NCBI GenBank assembly: GCA_023954475.1 | Contig: JAMLHW010000013.1 | Location: forward strand, 62,001-126,000 | Length of the DNA: 64,000 nt | Direction: 5' to 3' | From: Anaerolineae bacterium | GTDB lineage: Bacteria; Chloroflexota; Anaerolineae; Promineifilales; Promineifilaceae | Shown here: in pieces, positions 18,148-27,238 of the stretch | How positions within the stretch are numbered: position 1 is the stretch's first letter | Layout of the letters: each line of letters starts with the position of its first letter | Made by a program: the position numbers and the translations under genes | The notes under the pieces: model-generated | Databases searched by the model: none | What the model saw: the letters and a program-made list of their open reading frames with translations, nothing else | Told to the model about the DNA's origin: nothing

Positions 18148-18750
18148 TTAGGTGGCGCGATTGCGGTATAAGTTGGGATCGACGACATTTGCCATCGCTT
18201 CTGTGTCGAGTGTGCTGCCCAGGAATTGGACAATCTGAGGCAACTGCCCCATGACATTGCTCAGCAAATCGTTGTAATTGACGTCGAGTAAGGTCACGTT
18301 GGGTTGTTGGTTGACCCAACCGTAGACTTGTTGCAAATGCTTGCGGTAGAGTGATTTGAGTTCGTCGTCGCTGACGCCTGATTCTTTCTGGCGGTTGTCC
18401 AGCATTTTTGCTTGCGAGGCCAGAATCTCATCCAAATCACGTCGCATGAACAGGATGCGGTACTCATAGTCGGCAGGTAGATAGCGCAGCAGCGCCGAAA
18501 TCACTTTGACCGATTTGCCCTGGGCGTCGGCTACCCAGGCGGTATCGCCTTTGTCGAGTTGTTTGACGCGTTCGTACTCATAATAGCCTTTGGGATTGTC
18601 AGAATCGGGTGTGCGAATACCGTCCTGAATGGGGTCAATGCCGCCTGCTTCGAGCATTTTCATCATCATCGATGTGCCGGAACGCGGCAAGCCGGAGACG
18701 ACGGTGACAAATGGCTGTTCTTTCTTTCGGCCGAATAACTTCTTAAACAT
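18148..18750 (-). CDS. PAPS-dependent sulfotransferase family protein
   Basis: This 200-residue protein opens with VTVVSGLPRSGTSMMMKML, the 5'-phosphosulfate-binding loop of sulfotransferases (PRSGTS), near residue 20. A later segment, YRILFMRRDLDEILASQAKM, matches the 3'-phosphate-binding region with its conserved Arg. It is shorter than most sulfotransferases (about 250-300 residues) but keeps both PAPS-contact regions. It lies 5 bases after the cysN-cysC gene in the same transcript, so the PAPS made there is the natural donor. The acceptor may be the surface glycan encoded downstream, which is an inference. No signal peptide is seen. Confidence 0.85.
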   Translation of the reverse strand: MFKKLFGRKKEQPFVTVVSGLPRSGTSMMMKMLEAGGIDPIQDGIRTPDSDNPKGYYEYERVKQLDKGDTAWVADAQGKSVKVISALLRYLPADYEYRILFMRRDLDEILASQAKMLDNRQKESGVSDDELKSLYRKHLQQVYGWVNQQPNVTLLDVNYNDLLSNVMGQLPQIVQFLGSTLDTEAMANVVDPNLYRNRAT

Positions 18751-18755
18751 CGTTT

Positions 18756-20741
18756 CTATCCTGTCTGGCGGGGAATGATCCCCTGTGCTATCAAATAATC
18801 CACGATCAATTGCGCATTGACTTCCGGCGTGTTGTGTGCCGAATCGATCCTCAACTCGGGATGTTGTGGCGCTTCATAGGGCGACGAAACACCGGTAAAT
18901 TCCTTGATCTCGCCACGCAGCGCCCGCTCGTACAAGCCCTTGGGATCGCGCCGTTTACACACTTCCAAATCGCACTGCACGAATATTTCGACAAAGCGAT
19001 TCGGCGGCAGCAACGACCGCGCAAAATCGCGATCGCGCTGGAACGGCGAAATGAAGCTGCATAGCACAATATTACCATGAGTGAAGCTCAATTTGGCGAC
19101 TTCGGCCGTACGGCGGATGTTTTCCTGACGTGCTTCGGCCGAAAAGCCCAAATCGCCGTTCAACCCGTGACGCAAATTGTCACCATCGAGCAATTGCGCC
19201 TGAAAACCCAGGTCAAACAGACGGCGTTCGACCAACCTGGCAACGGTTGATTTGCCGGAGCCGGAAAGACCCGTCAACCACAGCACAGCCGCTTTGTGCC
19301 CATTGCGTTCTTCTCGCATGTGACGCGTCACATCACCCTGTTCCCAAACGACATTGGTCGAACGCTGTGTGTCGCCGTCGCTTTCGGCGATACCGATCTC
19401 GGTGCTGTCAATTTCACCCGTGACCAGATCGGCAACCCGTCGTGATTTGCCGCGAATGATGCCGGCGGCGACGGTATTGTTGCTGTAGGGGTCAATCAGG
19501 ATAAATGAGCCGGTGGCGCGGTTGAGTTGGTAACGATCATAGAACAGCGGGCGGGCAGTGGTGAGCTGAATTCGGCCGATTTCGTTCAGTTGCAGCGTTT
19601 CAGCCGCTTCGCGATGCATCGTATCCACATCGATTTTGTAATTCAGCTCCGAAATGTATCCCTGCACCCGCCGCGTCGTGTGTTGCACCCAATAATTACC
19701 GTCGGGATTCAACGGTGTTTCGCTCATCCAGCACACAATGGCATCGACTTTGTCGCTCTTTTGCGGCAGATTGTGCGTGCGCACAATCATGTCACCGCGA
19801 CTGATGTCGATCTCGTCTTCCAGCGTCATGATCGCCGCATCACCGCTTACTGCTTCGGCGATCTCTTCCTTAAAGAAGTGCAGTGCCTTGACGCGTGTGC
19901 GCTTGCCGGATGGCAGGACGACGACTTCTTCACCCGGTACGATGCGGCCACTGGCGACTTGCCCGGCGAAACCGCGAAAATCCTGATTCGGCCGAACGAC
20001 ATACTGTACCGGAAAACGAAAGTCAACCATATTGCGATTAGCGCCTACATTCACGTTTTCCAGATAGTGGAGCAGCGTCTGCCCGTCGTACCATGGCATG
20101 TTGCTACTTTTTTCGACCACATTGTCGCCTTTCAAAGCTGAAAGGGGAATGTAATCGATGGCGTGTACGGACAATTTAGCTGCAAACTCTGTGTAATCCT
20201 CGACAATGCGTTCGTAGACATCTTCATCAAAATCGACGAGGTCCATCTTGTTGATCGCGACGAGAATGTGCGGGATTTGCAGCAGCGACGCCAGGAATCC
20301 GTGTCGCTTTGATTGAGTCAACACCCCTTTGCGCGCATCGATCAGGACAATAGCCGCTTCGGCCGAAGAAGCGCCTGTTACCATATTGCGCGTATATTGA
20401 ATATGACCCGGCGTATCCGCAATGATGAATTTGCGCTTCGGGGTAGCAAAGTAACGATACGCCACATCGATAGTAATCTTCTGTTCGCGCTCAGCACGCA
20501 ATCCGTCAGTGAGCAGCGCCAAATCGATAGTTTCATCACCGCGCAGTTCACTGGCGCGCTCAATCGCAGCGTACTGATCTTCAAATATCGATTTCGTGTC
20601 GTACAGCAAGCGACCGATCAAGGTACTCTTGCCGTCGTCCACACTGCCGGCTGTCGTAAAACGCAGCAGATCAATTGATTCCAGACTTTCCGGCGTCGTT
20701 TCCACCACCGGCTCATTCATTTCTCGTAGTTGTACACTCAT
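18756..20741 (-). CDS. cysNC: Bifunctional sulfate adenylyltransferase subunit 1 / APS kinase
   Basis: This 661-residue fusion has an N-terminal part (about 25-460) that is the CysN GTPase: TAGSVDDGKSTLIGRLLYD (P-loop), ADTPGHIQYTRNMVTGAS (G3) and NKMDLVDF (G4), then beta-barrel domains. From about residue 475 it is APS kinase: LWLTGLSGSGKSTVARLVE, DGDNLRHGLNGDLGFS and ISPFQRDRDFARSLL. It drives ATP plus sulfate to APS together with CysD, then phosphorylates APS to PAPS. No reductase gene is nearby and a sulfotransferase follows, so the PAPS is likely for sulfation rather than cysteine synthesis. Confidence 0.96.
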   Translation of the reverse strand: MSVQLREMNEPVVETTPESLESIDLLRFTTAGSVDDGKSTLIGRLLYDTKSIFEDQYAAIERASELRGDETIDLALLTDGLRAEREQKITIDVAYRYFATPKRKFIIADTPGHIQYTRNMVTGASSAEAAIVLIDARKGVLTQSKRHGFLASLLQIPHILVAINKMDLVDFDEDVYERIVEDYTEFAAKLSVHAIDYIPLSALKGDNVVEKSSNMPWYDGQTLLHYLENVNVGANRNMVDFRFPVQYVVRPNQDFRGFAGQVASGRIVPGEEVVVLPSGKRTRVKALHFFKEEIAEAVSGDAAIMTLEDEIDISRGDMIVRTHNLPQKSDKVDAIVCWMSETPLNPDGNYWVQHTTRRVQGYISELNYKIDVDTMHREAAETLQLNEIGRIQLTTARPLFYDRYQLNRATGSFILIDPYSNNTVAAGIIRGKSRRVADLVTGEIDSTEIGIAESDGDTQRSTNVVWEQGDVTRHMREERNGHKAAVLWLTGLSGSGKSTVARLVERRLFDLGFQAQLLDGDNLRHGLNGDLGFSAEARQENIRRTAEVAKLSFTHGNIVLCSFISPFQRDRDFARSLLPPNRFVEIFVQCDLEVCKRRDPKGLYERALRGEIKEFTGVSSPYEAPQHPELRIDSAHNTPEVNAQLIVDYLIAQGIIPRQTG

Positions 20742-20814
20742 ATAAACGCCTGCTTATTCACACAAAGAGCACAGAGAAAACAAGGCAACACACCTTGCTC
20801 TGTCCCTTTTTTGA

Positions 20815-21720
20815 CTAAAAGTAACCTTGTTTCTTGCGGTCTTCCATCGCCGCTTCTGACCGCTTGTCATCCGTCCGCGCCCCGCGTTCCGTCACGCGTG
20901 CCGATGACACTTCAGCAATGATGCTGTCCAAATTGGCGGCCGGGGATTCAACCGCGCCTGTACACGTCATGTCGCCGATTGTGCGGAAGCGCACCACCCG
21001 ATTTTCTATCGGTTCACCGAACTGCGGGAAAGTCACCTCAGACACTGCCAGCAACACCCCGTCGCGCTCAAACACATCACGTCGGTGCGAGAAATACAGG
21101 TTGGGCAGTGTAATATTTTCCAGTTTGACATATTGCCATACATCCAATTCGGTCCAGTTGCTCAACGGGAAAATGCGGAATCCTTCACCGTCGTGTTTGC
21201 GGCCATTGAACAAGTTCCACAGTTCTGGACGCTGATTTTTCGGATCCCACTGCCCAAAGCGATCGCGGTGCGAGAAAAAACGCTCCTTGGCACGGGCTTT
21301 TTCTTCATCGCGCCGCGCGCCGCCAATCGCTGCTTCGAACTTAAACTCCTTCAACGCATCGAGAAGCGTCACTGTCTGCAATGCATTGCGACTGGCATAA
21401 GGGCCGGTTTCTTCCTGCACGCGCCCCTGATCAATCGAATCCTGCACATAGCGCACAATCAGGCGCGCGCCGACTTCTTCCATGTAGCGATCGCGGAATG
21501 CAATCGTTTCAGGGAAGTTATGCCCTGTATCGACATGTAATAATGGGAACGGGATACGGGCAGGGTAAAATGCCTTCTGCGCCAGATGTACCATGACGAT
21601 GGAATCTTTGCCGCCGGAAAAGAGCAACACGGGACGCTCAAACTGGGCGGCCACCTCGCGCATGATGTAAATTGCTTCAGATTCAAGTTGTCGTAAATGC
21701 GATCGTCTATAGGAGTTCAT
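20815..21720 (-). CDS. cysD: Sulfate adenylyltransferase subunit 2
   Basis: This 301-residue protein has the PP-loop LLFSGGKDSIVMVHLAQKAF near residue 33, then LLHVDTGHNFPETIAFRDRY and AIGGARRDEEKARAKERFFS. It ends with the family's characteristic tail, ERGARTDDKRSEAAMEDRKK followed by QGYF. It forms the ATP sulfurylase with CysN, encoded 73 bases downstream. The length matches the family norm. There are no octamers between about 20360 and 22048, an unusually long gap for a gene of normal composition here. Confidence 0.97.
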   Translation of the reverse strand: MNSYRRSHLRQLESEAIYIMREVAAQFERPVLLFSGGKDSIVMVHLAQKAFYPARIPFPLLHVDTGHNFPETIAFRDRYMEEVGARLIVRYVQDSIDQGRVQEETGPYASRNALQTVTLLDALKEFKFEAAIGGARRDEEKARAKERFFSHRDRFGQWDPKNQRPELWNLFNGRKHDGEGFRIFPLSNWTELDVWQYVKLENITLPNLYFSHRRDVFERDGVLLAVSEVTFPQFGEPIENRVVRFRTIGDMTCTGAVESPAANLDSIIAEVSSARVTERGARTDDKRSEAAMEDRKKQGYF

Positions 21721-21916
21721 AAGTTTTCCAAACAGTTACTTCCAACACATCGGTCATTGGGTGTCAGGTTTTGGGGCTGACCTGACAGATGCACAGCACA
21801 AAAGAGCCATCATTGCCCAGTTCGATGACTTCGATAACTGCGCTACCGACCTTTACTCTTGGGCGTCCCAATGCTGCGATTTGACGCCGGTCATGTTTTT
21901 GTCGGACGGGCCATGC
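21721..21916 (-). other. cysD upstream region with a possible short frame
   Basis: No ATG-started gene is present in the stretch before cysD. One minus-strand frame stays open from about 21922 to a TGA at 21766-21764 and reads protein-like, with VGSAVIEVIELGNDGSFVLC. It has only TTG or CTG as possible starts and begins at the T-run of the terminator upstream. It could be a gene remnant, a short leader protein or chance. No sulfur-responsive riboswitch was recognised. Confidence 0.3.
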
Positions 21917-21946
21917 AAACAAAAGCAGCGTAGGGCTTACGCTGCT
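21917..21946 (-). terminator. Intrinsic terminator upstream of cysD
   Basis: AGCAGCGTA (21946-21938 on the minus strand) pairs perfectly with TACGCTGCT (21932-21924) around a 5-base loop. A T-rich stretch (TTTTGTTT) follows on the minus strand. It would end transcripts from the membrane-protein gene at 22073-22738 before cysD. Confidence 0.75.
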
Positions 21947-22072
21947 CGCCTATCAATTGTACGAAATATCACAATCTTTTCAAATGAGTGGTTTTTGTGT
22001 CGTCAGGAGGGTCGGATTTTGGGAAATGATAGGTAGAAAGTGATGGTTTCGGCCGAAATTTTTCCACCAGTC

Positions 22073-22738
22073 TTATCGAGCCGGAACAAACTCCTTGTTT
22101 GCCTGTCGCATCATCATGAATGCCGTCACCACCGCCACCAGTAAATGCAGTCCCGACAGCGACAGCATGACAAAAAACGTTTGATCAAAAGCCGTGACAA
22201 ACAGCCCCAATCCCAGTAGAACCAGAACGATGCCGCAACCCACCTTAAACGCGTCTTGCGTACTGACAACGGCGACGATACCCAGTAAGGCCATTGTATA
22301 AATCGGTGCACTCATATAAGGAGGCAAGTCGGGAACGGGCAACAGTTGCCCGGCGAACCAGCCTGCAGCAAAGAGCAAGATAAGAACACCGTATCGGATC
22401 AACCGCAAACTCATTTGACTGCGGTTTGTAGCTGGTTTGCTAAAAATTTGTACGGTCAAGTCATGCGCGTCATTGCGCAAGGAGTGTAGTTGCAGTTCCG
22501 TAATCAACAGAATCAGGCAGACGAACACGCCGACAATGAAGAGTACCAGAGCAATACGTGGGTCGGCGACACCGAGCAGCAACATACTGGTAAGAAAATA
22601 TGCAGCCAATAGCAGTGGCAATACAATCCGCCAATCGTTCAATGCAGCGATTCCCAACGCCACGAGCGCTGCGAGTAACGCCGCCGTTGTGCCGCGTGGA
22701 AATCCGATATTGCCGTACCAAATGATGAGTTGAGCCAT
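22073..22738 (-). CDS. Membrane protein of unknown function, about six spans
   Basis: This 221-residue hydrophobic protein has spans at roughly residues 16-34, 38-56, 63-82, 112-130, 142-160 and 165-205. The polar linker between the third and fourth spans contains LHSLRNDAHDLTVQIFSKP. I do not recognise the family. Its general layout resembles small respiratory-complex membrane subunits, but no diagnostic residue supports that. It is transcribed divergently from the lipoprotein gene at 22871, and a terminator follows it. The 130-base divergent gap holds the lipoprotein promoter. Confidence 0.7.
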   Translation of the reverse strand: MAQLIIWYGNIGFPRGTTAALLAALVALGIAALNDWRIVLPLLLAAYFLTSMLLLGVADPRIALVLFIVGVFVCLILLITELQLHSLRNDAHDLTVQIFSKPATNRSQMSLRLIRYGVLILLFAAGWFAGQLLPVPDLPPYMSAPIYTMALLGIVAVVSTQDAFKVGCGIVLVLLGLGLFVTAFDQTFFVMLSLSGLHLLVAVVTAFMMMRQANKEFVPAR

Positions 22739-22788
22739 AAATTGCCGTTGATTTGGGACTTTCCAGATTAGCGCGGTATTTAACCCGA

Positions 22789-22818
22789 TTCACACCAAAA
22801 AGCAAAGCGCCGTATAAT
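22789..22818 (+). promoter_or_regulatory. Sigma-70-type promoter of the lipoprotein gene
   Basis: TTCACA (22789-22794, five of six to consensus) is followed after 18 bases by a perfect TATAAT (22813-22818). Transcription would start near 22825, about 46 bases before ATG 22871. Confidence 0.7.
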
Positions 22819-22870
22819 TGACTTAAGCAGATTCCAACTTTTGCTGATAGATGGTGCGCAGGGAGAAATC

Positions 22871-23725
22871 ATGCGTTTTGTTCATTTTACTCTGTTGTTC
22901 TTGCTAATTATGGCACTAGGCCTGAGTGGCTGCCGGTCAGATGCGGGGACGACAGAGACACAAACCATTCCGACCACCACTGTGGCCGCCGCTGTACAGG
23001 GAACAAGCCCGGTAGTCACACTTGCCGTGCCGCCGTTACCATCGGCCGAACTAACAACACCTGTCACAGAAGCATCACTGCCGCCAGATCAAACAGACGA
23101 AGGAAATGTCGCCCGGGACATTGCTATTGTTGAACCGGTTGAAGGTGCCGAGGTGCAGGCGGGTGATGAGTTTACTGTGCGTGGTACAGCCGGCAGTGAT
23201 TCGCCGGTACGCGTCACACTGATTCAAATCGGTGTTGGCGTCCTGGCAGAAACGACGACGAATCCGGAAAATGGTGCCTGGTCTGCTGTGCTTGCGGCAC
23301 CGGCGCAGCTTGTTGGGCCGTTGCGCCTGCAGGGAGAAGTGGTTGACGACTCCGGATCAGTATCGGCCGATACGGACGTTCTTATTACAAATGTGCCCGA
23401 CTTGGCAGCGGCAACGTATATTGCTATGCAGTCACCGACGATAGACTATCCGGCTGTTGCCAATAAACCGGTGCGCTTCTCCGGCGTGGCCAAATTTGTT
23501 GGCGAAACGGCGCCGGTGACATTGGCCATTGGCTCGGAGGATTGTGCTACAGTGCTGGCCACGATTGGGTTTAACATGGTCGGCAGCGGCAATTGGGAAG
23601 GATTTGTCCAAATACCGGCAGGGGTCGAAGGGTCTATTTGTGCGACAGCGACATTGGGTAATCCCAATTCGGCCGATGCCCTGACTGCTTACACGCCACT
23701 CGTCGCTATCGCACCAGCTGAGTAA
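22871..23725 (+). CDS. Lipoprotein with Gmad2 (Ig-like) domain
   Basis: This 284-residue protein starts at ATG 22871, with GGGAGA just upstream; an earlier in-frame start at 22841 is less likely. The leader MRFVHFTLLFLLIMALGLSG ends in a lipobox (LSGC), so it should be lipid-anchored on the outer face. A Thr/Pro-rich linker follows. The segment at about residues 80-180 (IAIVEPVEGAEVQAGDEFTV, then VRVTLIQIGVGVL and GAWSAVLAAP) matches the Gmad2 immunoglobulin-like fold, often found in spore-germination and cell-surface proteins. A second Ig-like part appears to follow. Function is unknown. It lies 6 bases upstream of the decarboxylase gene. Confidence 0.8.
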   Translation: MRFVHFTLLFLLIMALGLSGCRSDAGTTETQTIPTTTVAAAVQGTSPVVTLAVPPLPSAELTTPVTEASLPPDQTDEGNVARDIAIVEPVEGAEVQAGDEFTVRGTAGSDSPVRVTLIQIGVGVLAETTTNPENGAWSAVLAAPAQLVGPLRLQGEVVDDSGSVSADTDVLITNVPDLAAATYIAMQSPTIDYPAVANKPVRFSGVAKFVGETAPVTLAIGSEDCATVLATIGFNMVGSGNWEGFVQIPAGVEGSICATATLGNPNSADALTAYTPLVAIAPAE

Positions 23726-23731
23726 CGCACA

Positions 23732-25192
23732 ATGGCTCAGGAACAGAATTTTCACATGTCGGCCGAAGAACTGCGCCGCGCTGGCTATGCCATGATCGAC
23801 TGGATCATCGATTACCATGAGCGCATTGAAGATTATCCGGTGTTGTCACAGGTTGCGCCGGGAGATGTGCGCACCCAATTGCCGGCAACACCACCACAGC
23901 AAGGTGAATCGTTTGATGTAGTCATGGCCGACGTCGAGCGCATCATTTTGCCGGGTGTCACCCACTGGCAATCTCCCGATTTCTTTGCGTTTTTTCCGGC
24001 GAATGTGTCCGGCCCCGGTATACTGGGCGATTTGCTCTCCTCCGGTCTGGGTGTACAGGGCATGATTTGGGCGACCAGTCCGGCGTGTACCGAACTGGAG
24101 ACGCACATGATGGATTGGTTGGTCGCGATGCTGGGTCTGCCGCAGCAGTTTTTGTCGAGCACAGCGGGCGGGGGCGTGATTCAAGACAGTGCATCGAGTG
24201 CGACATTGTGCGCCTTGATCGCAGCCCGCGAACGCGCTACCCGGTTTCGCACGCGCGATCAGGGCCTGGAAAGCGGTTTGGTAGCGTATGCATCATCGCA
24301 GGCGCACTCCTCACTGGCAAAAGCGATGATGGTTGCGGGCATCGGCCGCAATAACCTACATCTCGTCGCTGTGGACGATCAATTTGCCCTGCGTCCCGAT
24401 GCGCTGGCTGCACGCATTGCACGCGACAAAGCGGCGGGATTGACGCCGTTTTTCGTGATGGCTAATGTGGGTACAACATCGTCCGGCGCGCTCGATCCCA
24501 TCCGGCCGATGGGCGAAATCTGCCGCGCACACGATCTTTGGTTCCATGTTGATGCGGCGATGCACGGTTCCGCCGCCATTTGTCCTGAATTCCGCGCCAT
24601 GCATGACGGTGTTGAGTTGGCTGACAGCTACACCTTTAACCCGCACAAATGGCTGTTTACCAACTTCGACTGTAACGCTTTTTTCGTCGCTGATCGCGCC
24701 GCGCTGATCAACGCGCTCTCGATTTCGCCCGAATATTTGCGCAATGCCGCCACCGAATCCGGCGCAGTTATTGATTATCGCGATTGGCAAATCCCACTCG
24801 GACGGCGCTTTCGTGCGCTCAAGCTGTGGTTCGTGATTCGTCATTATGGCGTGGCAGGCTTGCAGCATCACATTCGCCAACATGTCGCCCTGGCGCAGGA
24901 ATTTGCAGCATGGGTTGCGGCCGATTCAAATTTCGAACTGGTGGTCACTGCACCACTGAATCTGGTTTGTTTTCGACATGTAGGTGGTGACGCTGTCAAT
25001 CAGGCGCTGTTGGAGCGGCTCAACGCGACCGGTGCACTGTATCTGACGCACACAAGGCTCGCTGATCAGCTGGTTTTGCGCATGTCGATTGGCCAGGCCA
25101 AAACGAAGCGACGCCATGTCTTGCAGGCGTGGGCGTTGATCAAGCAGATTTCGGCCGAACTGCGTCAATCTAGTCAATACGCGAACCTTTGA
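23732..25192 (+). CDS. PLP-dependent aromatic-L-amino-acid decarboxylase family protein
   Basis: This 486-residue protein is of group II decarboxylases. It has the N-terminal YPVLSQVAPGDVRTQLPATP segment, SPDFFAFFPANVSGPGILGD (substrate-binding region), TSPACTELETHMMDWL, ANVGTTSSGALDP, FHVDAAMHGSAA with the PLP-contacting Asp, and NPHKWLFTNFDC with the PLP lysine. This wording is that of DOPA/tyrosine/tryptophan/phenylalanine decarboxylases rather than glutamate decarboxylase. It should release CO2 from an aromatic amino acid to give the amine. The exact substrate is not predictable. It probably shares the promoter of the lipoprotein gene. Confidence 0.93.
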   Translation: MAQEQNFHMSAEELRRAGYAMIDWIIDYHERIEDYPVLSQVAPGDVRTQLPATPPQQGESFDVVMADVERIILPGVTHWQSPDFFAFFPANVSGPGILGDLLSSGLGVQGMIWATSPACTELETHMMDWLVAMLGLPQQFLSSTAGGGVIQDSASSATLCALIAARERATRFRTRDQGLESGLVAYASSQAHSSLAKAMMVAGIGRNNLHLVAVDDQFALRPDALAARIARDKAAGLTPFFVMANVGTTSSGALDPIRPMGEICRAHDLWFHVDAAMHGSAAICPEFRAMHDGVELADSYTFNPHKWLFTNFDCNAFFVADRAALINALSISPEYLRNAATESGAVIDYRDWQIPLGRRFRALKLWFVIRHYGVAGLQHHIRQHVALAQEFAAWVAADSNFELVVTAPLNLVCFRHVGGDAVNQALLERLNATGALYLTHTRLADQLVLRMSIGQAKTKRRHVLQAWALIKQISAELRQSSQYANL

Positions 25193-25331
25193 GGTGGTTA
25201 TCGGCCGAAGTTTCTCGCGCAAAGTCGCCAAACAAGAGCAACTATCCTTTGCGCATTCGCGTACGGTTATAGAGTGTGGCATTTCGGCCGAACCGTCAAA
25301 TGGCCTTGAACGATGACAGGAACACCGAAAG

Positions 25332-25871
25332 ATGTCTGAACCAGTAGCGATACGTCCTGCCGAACTGGATGACGCGCCCGATTTAGCGCGTATTCTTGTC
25401 GAAACCAACCGCGCCACCTTTCATGGACTGGTTCCTGAGAAATGTCTCGACTTTTCTATCGAAACAAGCGAACGCAACTGGCACCGTACTCTCAAAAACG
25501 GTCTCAGTGCCCGCCAGATACTCCACGTAGCTGTTTCTGAGAATGACGAGATTCTCGGCTATGCGTTGGCCGGCGGGGTGACTGGACGCGACGATTACCC
25601 GCGTGAACTTAACGTGCTCATGGTCGCTACACCCTGGCAGAGAAAGGGCATCGGCCGAAAACTCGTGACCCATGCTGCCCGCATCTTACACAAGCAAGGT
25701 GTTCACGCTATACTCGTCGGTGTGCAGATCGACAATCCCAATCGCGCATTTTATGAGCATCTCGGAGCGCGGCACATTGGCGAAAAGCCGCTCGACTGGG
25801 ATGGCTACATGACCACTGAACTTTTGTATGGATGGGACGATATCACCTGCCTGTGGAGCGACACAAAATGA
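25332..25871 (+). CDS. GNAT family N-acetyltransferase
   Basis: This 179-residue protein has the acetyl-CoA-binding core LNVLMVATPWQRKGIGRKLV (motif A, Q-R-x-x-G-x-G) and the later motif B region DNPNRAFYEHLGARHIG. The N-terminus reads AIRPAELDDAPDLARI, the usual family opening. It transfers an acetyl group from acetyl-CoA to an unknown amine. Its TGA overlaps the ATG of the following peptidase gene (ATGA). The octamer at 25652 encodes part of motif A (I-G-R). Confidence 0.9.
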   Translation: MSEPVAIRPAELDDAPDLARILVETNRATFHGLVPEKCLDFSIETSERNWHRTLKNGLSARQILHVAVSENDEILGYALAGGVTGRDDYPRELNVLMVATPWQRKGIGRKLVTHAARILHKQGVHAILVGVQIDNPNRAFYEHLGARHIGEKPLDWDGYMTTELLYGWDDITCLWSDTK

Positions 25872-27238
25872 AACGAACCGTTGCCGGCTTGCTGGCCACT
25901 TTCATCACATGCCTGGCAGCAGTTGTCGCCGGCGCACAAACACCGGGCATCACCATCACCGACAACGATGCCCTCGTCGATTTCCCCAATGCAGTCACGT
26001 TTTCACTGACTTATGAGGGTGAAGTGCCCCCCGCCGATGCCGAATTGTCATTTGGCGTTGATAAATTCAGTTGTGTCGAATTGCAATCACAAATCCCCGT
26101 GGCCGTCGATCCGGTCACGAACACACTTGCCTGGCAATGGGTCATGATTCGCTCCGGCAATCCGCCACCGGGTACAGATGTGTGGTGGGAGTGGACGCTG
26201 ACCGATGTCGACGGCAACACGATGACCACGCCACGGCAGACGGTGACGTTGACTGACGACCGCTTTGAATGGCAAACAGTTTCGGCCGAAAGTATCGACT
26301 TGCACTGGTATCGCGGCGATGACGTTGGCCCGTTGCTGCTCGACGCCGCCGTCGCTGCCCAGGCACGGCTCGAAAACGAGATGGGTATCACGCTGCAAGA
26401 CGACGTCGATTTGTGGATTTATGGTGACAGCGGCGACATGCGCAACGCCGTTCTTTACATTCAGGATTGGGCCGGCGGCGTCGCGTTCAGCGAGTACAAC
26501 ACGATTTTGATCGGTGTGCCGCCCAACATCGCCCAGGATTGGGGCGTGCGCACCGTCGCGCACGAGCTGGCGCATTTGGTTACAGGACAATTCGGCCGAA
26601 GTTGTGTCGGCGGCAGTCGCCCTACCTGGCTCGAAGAAGGGCTGGCGTCATATGCAGAAGGCGAACCGGATGAAGAAACGACACTGGAGCTACAAAATGC
26701 TCTCGAAAATGACTCGTTTACCCCACTTCGCAGCTTAAACGGCTCATTTCCGGCGCATGGTGGGGCAGCCGGCGCAGCCTACAGTCAGAGCTACAGCGTT
26801 GTCGATTATTTGCTTGACACCTACGGTCAGGCACAATTGGCAACCTTAATCGCCACCTTGGCGACTGGCGAGAGTTACGACGACGCCCTCACCGCCGTCT
26901 ACGGCTTCAATATCGATGGTTTGGAAACGGAATGGCGCAGCGCTATCGGCGCTGCACCACGCACCATTCCGCCGACACCGACACCCGTTGCAGCGATAGC
27001 CATTCCCACCATTCCGCCCATCTCTGCTGCCCAATCCGTACCAACGCCTTCGGTTTACCCCACATATGAGATAGCTCCGATTCAGTCGACCGGAGATGGC
27101 CTTGGCGACCTGTACAGGCCATTAGCGCAACTGACACTGCTCGTCTGTTGCGGCGTCATGCTATTATTGCTGGTTGCGGCGCTATGGCTCGCGCTGCGCC
27201 ATGCCCGGCGCAAACAGGAGCGTGCCAATGAACAGTAG
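25868..27238 (+). CDS. Secreted, membrane-anchored gluzincin metallopeptidase (MA-like)
   Basis: This 456-residue protein starts at ATG 25868 (ATGA overlap with the acetyltransferase). It has a Sec signal (about residues 1-25, ending near VVAGAQ) and an Ig-like N-terminal part. The zinc site is VAHELAHLVTGQF, with HExxH at 232-236, followed about 20 residues later by WLEEGLASYAEGE supplying the third glutamate ligand. That is the gluzincin/peptidase MA arrangement. A Pro/Thr-rich linker follows, then a C-terminal membrane span (VCCGVMLLLLVAALWLAL) and a basic tail. It probably cuts proteins or peptides outside the cell. A peptide-binding lipoprotein follows with an 11-base overlap. Confidence 0.85.
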   Translation: MKRTVAGLLATFITCLAAVVAGAQTPGITITDNDALVDFPNAVTFSLTYEGEVPPADAELSFGVDKFSCVELQSQIPVAVDPVTNTLAWQWVMIRSGNPPPGTDVWWEWTLTDVDGNTMTTPRQTVTLTDDRFEWQTVSAESIDLHWYRGDDVGPLLLDAAVAAQARLENEMGITLQDDVDLWIYGDSGDMRNAVLYIQDWAGGVAFSEYNTILIGVPPNIAQDWGVRTVAHELAHLVTGQFGRSCVGGSRPTWLEEGLASYAEGEPDEETTLELQNALENDSFTPLRSLNGSFPAHGGAAGAAYSQSYSVVDYLLDTYGQAQLATLIATLATGESYDDALTAVYGFNIDGLETEWRSAIGAAPRTIPPTPTPVAAIAIPTIPPISAAQSVPTPSVYPTYEIAPIQSTGDGLGDLYRPLAQLTLLVCCGVMLLLLVAALWLALRHARRKQERANEQ

